A DNA stretch of 64,000 nucleotides from Methylobacter sp015476545. GTDB lineage: Bacteria > Pseudomonadota > Gammaproteobacteria > Methylococcales > Methylomonadaceae. Location: positions 868,001 through 932,000 of the forward strand of contig NZ_CP197401.1 in the NCBI RefSeq assembly GCF_052162025.1, in the 5' to 3' direction. The notes under the pieces are model-generated. The model saw only the letters and a program-made list of their open reading frames with translations, was not told where the DNA came from and made no database searches. Both the position numbers and the translations under genes were made by a program. Below are positions 57,209 through 64,000 of this stretch, piece by piece (the first letter of the stretch is position 1; each line of letters opens with the position of its first letter).

Positions 57209-58144
57209 ATGCAGTCGTCAGAGTTTGCCCTGATTCGGCGGTTTTTCACTGACCAGCCGGTAAAAAACCCGACTACGCGTTTGGGAGTGGGCGACGACTG
57301 CGCATTGATGGCTATTCCTGAAGGTTATGAGTTGGCCATCACGACCGATACAATGGTCGAAAATGTGCATTTCTTTGCCGGAACCGATCCCGAACAGCTC
57401 GGCCATAAATTGCTGGCTGTTAATTTGAGCGATCTGGCCAGCATGGGCGCGCGGCCTGTTTCCGTGACGCTGGCATTGACCCTACCAAAAGTCGATGAAG
57501 ACTGGCTGGCGGCTTTTGCCAAAGGCTTTTTGGCATTGGCCGAGCGTTATTCGGTGGATCTGATCGGCGGCGATACGACATCCGGTCCCTTAACGCTAAC
57601 CGTGCAGGCCATGGGGCTGGTTCCTCGGGGGCAGGCGTTAACGCGCTCGCTGGCCAAACCGGGGGATTTCATCTACATGACCGGCCGCCTGGGCGACGCA
57701 GGCTTGGGGCTGAAAATAAAGCAAGGCTATGACTGTGCAAACCCTGACGAGGCTTTAAAACGGTTCAATAAGCCGGATCCCGCTTGTGAGCTTGGCCAGG
57801 CTTTGATCGGCATAGCCAATTCGTGCATTGACTTGTCAGACGGTTTGGCTGGGGACTTGGGGCACATTCTGGAGCAAAGCAATGTGGGGGCTTGTCTGGA
57901 TTGGGATGACTTGCCGCTGTCGCCGGCCGTACTGAGCTACATACGCGATACAGGTGACTGGCAGATGCCTCTTTCTGCAGGGGATGACTATGAGTTGTGT
58001 TTCACTGTATCCCCTGATAACGCAGGGCTGCTGCCTATCGGTTGCAGGAAAATCGGCGTGATTGAGTCTCAGCCTGGGTTGCGGCTTAACAAATCGGGTA
58101 ACATTCAAGCATTGCGGGTAAAAGGGTTTGAGCATTTTTCTTAA
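57209..58144 (+). CDS. thiL: Thiamine-monophosphate kinase
   Basis: ThiL phosphorylates thiamine phosphate to the active thiamine diphosphate. The 311-residue protein begins MQSSEFALIRRFFTDQP and has the AIRS-like motifs GVGDDCALMAIPEGYELAITTDTMVENVHF, GHKLLAVNLSDLASMGARPVSVTLALTLP, DLIGGDTTSGPLTLTVQAMG and SAGDDYELCFTV. Normal length. The nusB-thiL-pgpA order is the usual one. Confidence 0.96.
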   Translation: MQSSEFALIRRFFTDQPVKNPTTRLGVGDDCALMAIPEGYELAITTDTMVENVHFFAGTDPEQLGHKLLAVNLSDLASMGARPVSVTLALTLPKVDEDWLAAFAKGFLALAERYSVDLIGGDTTSGPLTLTVQAMGLVPRGQALTRSLAKPGDFIYMTGRLGDAGLGLKIKQGYDCANPDEALKRFNKPDPACELGQALIGIANSCIDLSDGLAGDLGHILEQSNVGACLDWDDLPLSPAVLSYIRDTGDWQMPLSAGDDYELCFTVSPDNAGLLPIGCRKIGVIESQPGLRLNKSGNIQALRVKGFEHFS

Positions 58145-58640
58145 TACGCAACTCGGCAAAAACAAACTGACGCCGAAACAGGTTTTATCGGACCCGATTT
58201 TATTTTTGGCTTTCGGCTTCGGTTCGGGATTGGCAAGAAAAGCGCCCGGGACTTTAGGTACTTTGGCGGCTGTGCCTGTTTATTGGTTATTTGCCCAGGC
58301 TGATATTGTCGTTTACAGCTTATTAACACTGGTCGTGACTATTGCCGGCATAAGCATATGCGGCCGGGCAGCGGAAAAACTGGGTGAGCACGACTTCGGT
58401 GGCATAGTCTGGGACGAAGTGGCCGGTTATTTGATTACCATGTGGCTGGTCCCTTTGACATGGCAAACGCTGGCGGCGGGTTTTGTCCTGTTCAGACTAT
58501 TTGACATACTCAAGCCATGGCCTATCAGCTGGGTCGACCGACACATAAGTGGCGGTTTGGGCATCATGCTGGACGATGTATTAGCGGGCGCATTTGCCGC
58601 TGTAACTTTATTCCTGATCGCACATGGAGGTTGGATTTAA
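58128..58640 (+). CDS. pgpA: Phosphatidylglycerophosphatase A
   Basis: PgpA removes phosphate from phosphatidylglycerophosphate at the inner membrane. The 170-residue protein has the family core PILFLAFGFGSGLARKAPGTLGTLAAVPVYWLF, DFGGIVWDEVAGYLITMW and FRLFDILKPWPISWVDRHISGGLGIMLDDVLAGAFAAV, with the Asp-rich active site and several membrane segments. The start shown is a TTG at 58128 that overlaps thiL by 17 bases; no better start lies nearby, and the true N-terminus is uncertain by a few codons. Confidence 0.92.
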   Translation: MSIFLNTQLGKNKLTPKQVLSDPILFLAFGFGSGLARKAPGTLGTLAAVPVYWLFAQADIVVYSLLTLVVTIAGISICGRAAEKLGEHDFGGIVWDEVAGYLITMWLVPLTWQTLAAGFVLFRLFDILKPWPISWVDRHISGGLGIMLDDVLAGAFAAVTLFLIAHGGWI

Positions 58641-58691
58641 GCATGGGAATCAGCAAATTGACCTATAACGCTGTAAAATATAAAAAATAGG

Positions 58692-58719
58692 TTGCCAAAT
58701 CCGAAAAAGTCTTTATAAT
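58692..58719 (+). promoter_or_regulatory. Sigma-70 promoter of tRNA-fMet
   Basis: TTGCCA (58692-58697) and a perfect TATAAT (58714-58719) are 16 bases apart; transcription would start about seven bases before the tRNA. Confidence 0.8.
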
Positions 58720-58731
58720 ACAATTATCAAT

Positions 58732-58808
<77 letters not shown>

Positions 58809-58818
58809 CTTTTTTAGG

Positions 58819-58840
58819 AACCCCATTTATGGGGTTTTTT
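58819..58840 (+). terminator. Terminator after tRNA-fMet
   Basis: AACCCCAT (58819-58826) pairs with ATGGGGTT (58829-58836) and is followed by a T-run to 58840. Confidence 0.9.
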
Positions 58841-58935
58841 ATTTTCTGGGCTTTGATAATTTAAAAGTCCGCTATTGATTGTTTATGGAAGAGCCTCTGG
58901 CTCTTTTTTTATGTGCGAAAATAAGCGAGGCAAAA

Positions 58936-59421
58936 ATGAAACAGGCTCCTGAGCATTTGGTTAATCTAATCGAGCCAATTGTTGAAGGTTTAGGCTATGA
59001 ATGTGTGGGCATTGAATATAATCCGCACCCTAAACATGGCCTGTTAAGAATTTATATTGATAGCGAGAACGGCATTCTGCTTGACGACTGCACGCGCGTC
59101 AGTCATCAAATCAGCGGTGTCCTTGATGTCGAGGATCCCATTCAAGGTAATTATCAATTGGAAATTTCTTCGCCGGGAGAGGACAGACCATTTTTTAAAA
59201 TAAGTCAGTTCGAACGATATATCGGCAGCACGGTATTGGTAAATTTATTTAAACCTTTGGCTGGGCGTAGAAAAATTACAGGTCGGATTGAAAAAGTCAC
59301 AGACGATATTGTTACGCTTCAGGAAGGTGATCAGGTTTTTGAGGTGCCATTTAGCGCAATGAGTAAAGCGCGTTTGGTTCCTGAGTATTTAATTGAAAAA
59401 GGAGGGCGCAGTGGCAAATAA
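58936..59421 (+). CDS. rimP: Ribosome maturation factor RimP
   Basis: RimP helps assemble the 30S subunit. ATG 58936 (161 residues, MKQAPEHLVNLIEPIVEGLGYECVGIEY) has GAGG at good spacing; the longer frame begins 57 bases upstream in a region without conservation. The N-terminal alpha-beta domain contains LLRIYIDSENGILLDDCTRVSHQISGVLDVEDPIQGNYQLEISSPGEDRPFF, and the C-terminal SH3-like barrel IGSTVLVNLFKPLAGRRKITGRIEKV. It overlaps nusA by 11 bases in the conserved rimP-nusA-infB operon. Confidence 0.96.
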   Translation: MKQAPEHLVNLIEPIVEGLGYECVGIEYNPHPKHGLLRIYIDSENGILLDDCTRVSHQISGVLDVEDPIQGNYQLEISSPGEDRPFFKISQFERYIGSTVLVNLFKPLAGRRKITGRIEKVTDDIVTLQEGDQVFEVPFSAMSKARLVPEYLIEKGGRSGK

Positions 59422-60928
59422 AGAAATTTTGTTAGTAGTAGATGTTTTTTCTAATGAAAGGGATATTGAAAAAGAGATTGTTTTCCAAGCTATAGAATCA
59501 GCATTGGAAGCGGCCACTATCAAGCGTCATGCAAATCAGATCAAAGCCCGTGTCGTGATCGACCGGAAAACCGGCGATTATGTCACATATCGCGGCTGGG
59601 AAGTCGTCGATGTCAATCCTAACATTAATGGTGATGTGGAGTTTCCGGAAACCCAGATTCCTTTGGAAGTCGCACGGCTGGATAATCCTGACGTGCAGGT
59701 AGGCGATATTATTGAAGAGGAAATTGAGTCAGTTGATTTCGGGCGCATTGCCGCACAGACGGCCAAGCAGGTTATCATCCATAAGGTCAGAGAAGCCGAG
59801 CGTCGGAAAATTGTCGAAGCCTATAAAAGTCGTGTTGGTGAATTGATTACCGGTGTTGTAAAGCGCATTGAAAAAGGCAGTGTTTATCTGGATCTGGGCG
59901 GGCATATAGAAGCTTATATTGCCAAGGAAGACATGATTCCGCGCGAATCCGTGCGCATCGGCGACAGGATTAGAGGTTATCTGAAAGATGTGCGTTCAGA
60001 GCCTCGGGGGCCACAATTATTCGTCAGCCGGACCGCACCGGAATTGCTTATCGCATTATTCCGGCTTGAAGTGCCCGAAGCCGGCGAAGGCCTGATTGAA
60101 ATTCTGGCGGCCGCGCGCGATCCAGGTTCCAGGGCTAAAGTGGCGGTAAAAAGCAACGACCCGCGCCTGGATCCGGTTGGCGCATGTGTGGGCATGCGGG
60201 GTTCCAGGGTGCAGGCGGTTTCCAATGAGTTGGCCGGAGAGCGCGTTGATATCATCCTTTGGAATCAAAGTGACGCCCAATATGTCATTAATGCCATGTC
60301 GCCAGCTGAAATTCAATCCATCGTCATTGATGAAGACAAGCACAGCATGGATCTGGCTGTCAGCTCGGACAATCTGTCCCAGGCTATCGGCCGAGGCGGG
60401 CAAAATGTCCGGTTGGCGACCCAGTTAACCGGATGGGAGTTAAACGTTATCGATGCATCCAAAGCTGAAGAAAAAAATGAAGCCGAAGCAGGGGAAATAA
60501 AACGTCTGTTTATTGAGCAGCTCGATATCGATGAAGAGATAGCAGCCATCCTGGTTGAAGAAGGCTTTAATACGATTGAAGAGGTGGCCTATGTTCCAGT
60601 CAGTGAAATGCTGGAAATTGAAGGGTTTGATGAAGAGCTCGTCAATGAGCTCAGAAGCCGGGCTAAAGATGCTTTACTGATTAGCGCCATTGCTTCAGAA
60701 GAAAAACTGGAAACAGCTGAACCGGCACAGGATCTGCTGGAAATGGAAGGCATGAATAGAGATCTGGCCTATGAAATGGCCAGTCAGGGCATTATTACGA
60801 TGGATGACTTGGCGGAACAATCGGTGGACGATTTGCTGAAGTTTTCCGGAATAGATAAAGATCGGGCGGCAAAATTGATTATGAAGGCACGTGAGCCTTG
60901 GTTTGCCGAGGAAAAGGCGAGTAAGTAA
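59411..60928 (+). CDS. nusA: Transcription termination/antitermination protein NusA
   Basis: NusA binds RNA polymerase and modulates pausing, termination and antitermination. The GTG at 59411 (505 residues) is preceded by AGGAGGG and gives the normal start (ANKEILLVVDVFSNERDIEKEIVFQAIESALEAAT). After the N-terminal domain come S1 (ELITGVVKRIEKGSVYLDLGGHIEAYIAKEDMIPRE), two KH domains (GACVGMRGSRVQAVSNELAGERVDIILW and AIGRGGQNVRLATQLTGWELNVI) and two helical acidic repeats (about 370-500). An in-frame upstream start inside rimP is less likely. Confidence 0.97.
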   Translation: MANKEILLVVDVFSNERDIEKEIVFQAIESALEAATIKRHANQIKARVVIDRKTGDYVTYRGWEVVDVNPNINGDVEFPETQIPLEVARLDNPDVQVGDIIEEEIESVDFGRIAAQTAKQVIIHKVREAERRKIVEAYKSRVGELITGVVKRIEKGSVYLDLGGHIEAYIAKEDMIPRESVRIGDRIRGYLKDVRSEPRGPQLFVSRTAPELLIALFRLEVPEAGEGLIEILAAARDPGSRAKVAVKSNDPRLDPVGACVGMRGSRVQAVSNELAGERVDIILWNQSDAQYVINAMSPAEIQSIVIDEDKHSMDLAVSSDNLSQAIGRGGQNVRLATQLTGWELNVIDASKAEEKNEAEAGEIKRLFIEQLDIDEEIAAILVEEGFNTIEEVAYVPVSEMLEIEGFDEELVNELRSRAKDALLISAIASEEKLETAEPAQDLLEMEGMNRDLAYEMASQGIITMDDLAEQSVDDLLKFSGIDKDRAAKLIMKAREPWFAEEKASK

Positions 60929-60938
60929 GGGGTAGGAA

Positions 60939-63650
60939 ATGAGCGATAAAACAGTACGGCATTTGGCTGAGGTAGTAAAAATACCTTTGGAACGATTATT
61001 AGAGCAGCTGAAAGAAGCAGGATTATCCGCTAGCGCCCCTGATGATGTCATTAGTGATGATGAAAAAATGCAGTTGCTGGCGCATTTGCGTAAGCGGCAT
61101 GGCAAGTCTGACGGCTCCGATGAGGGAACGCCTAAACGCGTGACTTTGAAGCGCAGAAAAGTCAGTGAGCTTAAACAGGCGAGTGTGCCGGGTAGTGCGA
61201 CCAAGACAATCAGTGTTGAAGTACGTAAAAAGAAGACGTATATCAAGCGCACCGAAGTTAGCGAAGCTGATGAGCAAAAAGAACTGGAGCTGGCTAGGCA
61301 GGCGCAGGAAGAGCAGCAAAGACAGCTCGAGCGCGAGGAAGAAGCGCGCCGGAAGCAGGAGGAGCGTCTGAAGCAAGAGGAAGCATTAAGGCAGGCCGAA
61401 GAAGTCCGTCTGCGTGAAGAACAGACGAAAGCGGAGGCCGAAGCGCCTCAAAAGGCAGAAGCTGAAAAGGCTGCAATTGAGCCGGAAGTTGAAGCCGAGG
61501 CTGAAGTTAAGCCGGAAGTTGAAGCCAAGGCTGAAGTTGAGCCAGAGGCCGAGCCTGAAGCAGAGTTCGAGATTGAATATGATGCTTTAAAATTCAAAGA
61601 AGAAAAGAAGAATAAGCACGAAAAACCCGGCAAAACAAAAGAAGCCGAAGATATCCGGAAAAAACAGGAAGAAAAGGAGCGTCGTCTTGAGGAATCTATT
61701 AAAAGAAATGCAGAAAAGGTAAGGCAACAGGCCGCAGCGAAACAGGAAATGCTGCAACGGAAGAAAATACAGGAAGAGGGTGCTCGCGCCGGCGGTAAGG
61801 AAGGCAAACGCGGCAAGAAAAAAGGCGGCAAATTCGAACGTGCGGCTACGCCTGAAATCAGGCATCAGTTCGAGATGCCGGTTGCGCCTATCGTGAAAGA
61901 CGTCACAATACCTGAATCTATTATCGTTTCCGACCTCGCCCAGAAAATGAGCGTGAAGGCGGCCGAAGTGATCAAACAGTTGATGAAGCTAGGCATGATG
62001 GCGACGATCAACCAGAGTATAGATCAGGAAACAGCGGCCATTCTGGTTGAAGAAATGGGCCATAAAGCCATCATGCAAAGCGAAGATGATCTTGAGCGGG
62101 AAATGCTGGCTGAAGTCACAGCCGAGGATAACCGCGTTGCGCTACCACGGGCGCCTATCGTAACGATTATGGGGCACGTCGATCATGGTAAGACATCGTT
62201 GCTGGATTATATCCGCAAGACTCGCGTAGCTGCCGGTGAGGCAGGCGGTATTACTCAGCATATCGGTGCGTATCAGGTGAAAACCGATCATGGCTCAGTC
62301 ACCTTTTTGGATACACCGGGCCATGCCGCATTCACGGCCATGCGTGCGCGTGGCGCCGATGTGACCGACGTTGTTATTGTCGTCGTAGCTGCTGATGACG
62401 GTGTGATGCCGCAGACAAAAGAAGCGGTTGAGCATGCCAGAGCAGCCAATGTGCCGATTATCGTTGCGATCAATAAAATCGATAAGCCTGATGCCAACCC
62501 TGATAAGGTTATGCAGGAGTTGTCAGCTATCAATGTCGTGCCCGAAGAATGGGGCGGTGATGTGCAATTCCTGAAAATCTCGGCTAAAACGGGTGAAGGC
62601 ATTGACGATTTGATCGAAGCCTTGATCGTGCAGGCGGAAATTCTGGAATTGACCGCACCGGTTGAAGGTGCGGCATCCGGTATTGTCATTGAATCAAGGC
62701 TCGATAAAGGTCGTGGTGCCGTGGCAACGGTGCTGGTACAAAAAGGCACGCTGGAAAAAGGCCAGATCGTTCTGTGCGGCCATGAATTCGGCCGCGTCAG
62801 GGCCATGTTCAATGAGAACGGCAAAGCTATTAAAGAAGCCCTTCCGAGTGCTCCGGTGGAAATTCTCGGCTTATCGGGCACACCGAATGCCGGCGATGAA
62901 TTTTTAGTCGTGCAAAATGAACGAATTGCCAGAGAATTGGCCGAACACCGTGAAGACAGGAGCAAGACCAGCCGCCATGCCGCTCAGCAGGCATCGAAAC
63001 TGGATGAAGTCTTCTCGAAGATGGCCAGCGGAGAAACCGCGAGCTTGAATCTGGTTATCAAGACTGACGTTCAGGGAAGCCTGGAGGCGTTGCGCGAATC
63101 CTTGATTAGTCTGTCAACGGAAGAGGTCGAGGTAAAGGTCGTTTATGGCGGCGTCGGCGGTATCAATGAAGGCGACGTCAACCTGGCGCTGGCTTCGGGG
63201 GCGATTCTGATGGGCTTTAACGTTCGTGCCGATGCGACGGCCCGGAAACTGATCGAAGAGAAAGGCGTTGACCTGCATTATTACAGCGTCATCTATGATG
63301 CGATTGATGAAGTCAAAAAATCCATTAGCGGCATGCTGGCGCCTGAAATCAAGGAACAGATTGTCGGTCTTGCTGAAGTTCGCGATGTCTTCCGGTCGCC
63401 TAAGTTCGGCGCTATCGCCGGCTGTATGGTTATCGACGGCTATGTTAAGAGAAATCTGCCGATACGCGTGCTGCGCAACAATGTGGTTATCTACGAAGGG
63501 CAACTGGAATCGTTGCGCCGCTTCAAGGAAGATGCGACTGAAGTCAAGATGGGCATGGAGTGCGGTATCGGTGTGAAAAACTACAACGATGTCAGAGTCG
63601 GCGATCAGATCGAGGTGTTTGAACGTATAGAAGTTAAACGGGAACTGTAA
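60939..63650 (+). CDS. infB: Translation initiation factor IF-2
   Basis: IF-2 brings fMet-tRNA to the 30S subunit and hydrolyses GTP on subunit joining. The 903-residue protein has an N-terminal IF2_N domain (TVRHLAEVVKIPLERLLEQLKEAGL), a long charged Glu/Lys/Ala region (about 80-310) with tandem EVEAEAEVKPEVEAKAEV-like repeats, a second IF2_N (ESIIVSDLAQKMSVKAAEVIKQLMKLGMMATINQ), then the G domain with GHVDHGKTSLLD, DTPGHAAF and NKIDK, and beta-barrel domains to the end. It starts ten bases after nusA. Confidence 0.98.
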   Translation: MSDKTVRHLAEVVKIPLERLLEQLKEAGLSASAPDDVISDDEKMQLLAHLRKRHGKSDGSDEGTPKRVTLKRRKVSELKQASVPGSATKTISVEVRKKKTYIKRTEVSEADEQKELELARQAQEEQQRQLEREEEARRKQEERLKQEEALRQAEEVRLREEQTKAEAEAPQKAEAEKAAIEPEVEAEAEVKPEVEAKAEVEPEAEPEAEFEIEYDALKFKEEKKNKHEKPGKTKEAEDIRKKQEEKERRLEESIKRNAEKVRQQAAAKQEMLQRKKIQEEGARAGGKEGKRGKKKGGKFERAATPEIRHQFEMPVAPIVKDVTIPESIIVSDLAQKMSVKAAEVIKQLMKLGMMATINQSIDQETAAILVEEMGHKAIMQSEDDLEREMLAEVTAEDNRVALPRAPIVTIMGHVDHGKTSLLDYIRKTRVAAGEAGGITQHIGAYQVKTDHGSVTFLDTPGHAAFTAMRARGADVTDVVIVVVAADDGVMPQTKEAVEHARAANVPIIVAINKIDKPDANPDKVMQELSAINVVPEEWGGDVQFLKISAKTGEGIDDLIEALIVQAEILELTAPVEGAASGIVIESRLDKGRGAVATVLVQKGTLEKGQIVLCGHEFGRVRAMFNENGKAIKEALPSAPVEILGLSGTPNAGDEFLVVQNERIARELAEHREDRSKTSRHAAQQASKLDEVFSKMASGETASLNLVIKTDVQGSLEALRESLISLSTEEVEVKVVYGGVGGINEGDVNLALASGAILMGFNVRADATARKLIEEKGVDLHYYSVIYDAIDEVKKSISGMLAPEIKEQIVGLAEVRDVFRSPKFGAIAGCMVIDGYVKRNLPIRVLRNNVVIYEGQLESLRRFKEDATEVKMGMECGIGVKNYNDVRVGDQIEVFERIEVKREL

Positions 63651-63655
63651 CCCTT

Positions 63656-64000
63656 ATGGCAAAAGAATTCGGTCGTAGCGCGCGCGTTTCATCGCAGATG
63701 CAGAAAGAGCTTTCATTGATTCTGCAACGAGATATTGATGACCCCAGGTTGGGCTTTATTACTATTAATGAAGTTGAAGTCAGCAAGGATCTGGCCGTGG
63801 CAAAGGTTTACGTTACGGTCCTGAATGCCGACGAGCAGGGCAAGCGCAACAATGTCAAGTGGCTGAACGAGATGGCGCCTGTTATCCGGCATGAGCTGGC
63901 CAAGAGGATGCGTTTAAGGCATATGTCCGAATTGCGTTTCTATTACGATGATTCGTTCGATACCGGCATGCGCGTTGCCGAGCTTTTAAGCGATCTGGAT
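63656..64000 (+). CDS. rbfA: Ribosome-binding factor A (3' end outside window)
   Basis: RbfA binds the 30S subunit and helps 16S rRNA 5' end maturation. The first 115 codons are in the window (MAKEFGRSARVSSQMQKELSLILQRD...), with the KH-like motif VSKDLAVAKVYVTVLN, MAPVIRHELAKRMRLRHMSELRFYYDDSFDTGMRVAELL. Full RbfA is about 120-135 residues, so only a few C-terminal residues are missing. It begins five bases after the infB stop, the usual operon order. Confidence 0.96.
   Translation, partial: MAKEFGRSARVSSQMQKELSLILQRDIDDPRLGFITINEVEVSKDLAVAKVYVTVLNADEQGKRNNVKWLNEMAPVIRHELAKRMRLRHMSELRFYYDDSFDTGMRVAELLSDLD

Noticed and set aside
61438..61570. Glu/Ala/Val repeat in infB as a separate repeat element
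   Set aside because: It is the normal low-complexity linker of IF-2, in frame and expected for the family.

Overview
The window reads as gammaproteobacterial chromosome of roughly 50-55% G+C. Gene order resembles Pseudomonas and the methanotroph order Methylococcales: hslV-hslU-DUF971-ubiE-ubiJ-ubiB, trpF-trpB-trpA-accD-folC-dedD-cvpA-purF-metZ, nrdR-ribD-ribE-ribB-ribH-nusB-thiL-pgpA and rimP-nusA-infB-rbfA. A c-type cytochrome P460 fits a methanotroph or ammonia-handling bacterium but does not prove it. Taxonomy below class level is inference.

Layout. 1-6490 is a minus-strand housekeeping block: pgk (cut by the window edge), ubiB, ubiJ, ubiE, a DUF971 gene, hslU and hslV. 6765-7658 holds a DUF4126 membrane protein and two identical tRNA-Phe genes. 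7915-11101 is a small accessory stretch: a His-rich secreted protein, an unlisted 47-residue membrane protein, a Met-rich multicopper oxidase and a universal stress protein. 11118-19877 carries dnaQ, a DEAD-box helicase, yaiI, dapA, bamC and purL.

19951-30433 is the most unusual part: a complete sedentary (chromosomal) integron. A tyrosine recombinase with the IntI-specific insertion lies on the plus strand at 29462-30433. An attI-like region and a candidate Pc promoter precede it. About a dozen gene cassettes run leftward from it, nearly all on the minus strand, separated by attC sites that can be read directly as RYYYAAC...GTTRRRY ends around an imperfect palindrome. Three attC sites are nearly identical 89-bp copies. 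One attC is split by a 1.9-kb group IIC-attC intron carrying its own reverse transcriptase in the opposite orientation to the cassettes; removing the intron restores a normal attC end. Cassette products include a TIR-domain protein, a GFA-family protein, a zinc-ribbon protein, a Ca-binding CcbP-like protein, a DJ-1/PfpI protein, a thioesterase and several unknowns. One cassette has no convincing gene but holds a 19-bp perfect inverted repeat, and the cassette next to attI has its small gene in reverse. attC sites decay towards the purL end, as expected if new cassettes enter at attI and old ones age distally.

30629-41769 has an Hsp20, cytochrome P460, hemF, cysM, a ydbH/ydbL-like envelope pair, rlmD, an MFS transporter, an L,D-transpeptidase, truA and a DUF2231 membrane protein with a long His-rich tail. 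41931-51123 is the trp/acc/pur/met block. 51192-52627 has three minus-strand genes (thioesterase, glutaredoxin, class II aldolase-like). 52805-58640 is the riboflavin and thiamine block, in which the ribBA-type fusion has lost the zinc cysteines of its GTP cyclohydrolase half. The window ends with tRNA-fMet and rimP-nusA-infB-rbfA (rbfA cut by the edge).
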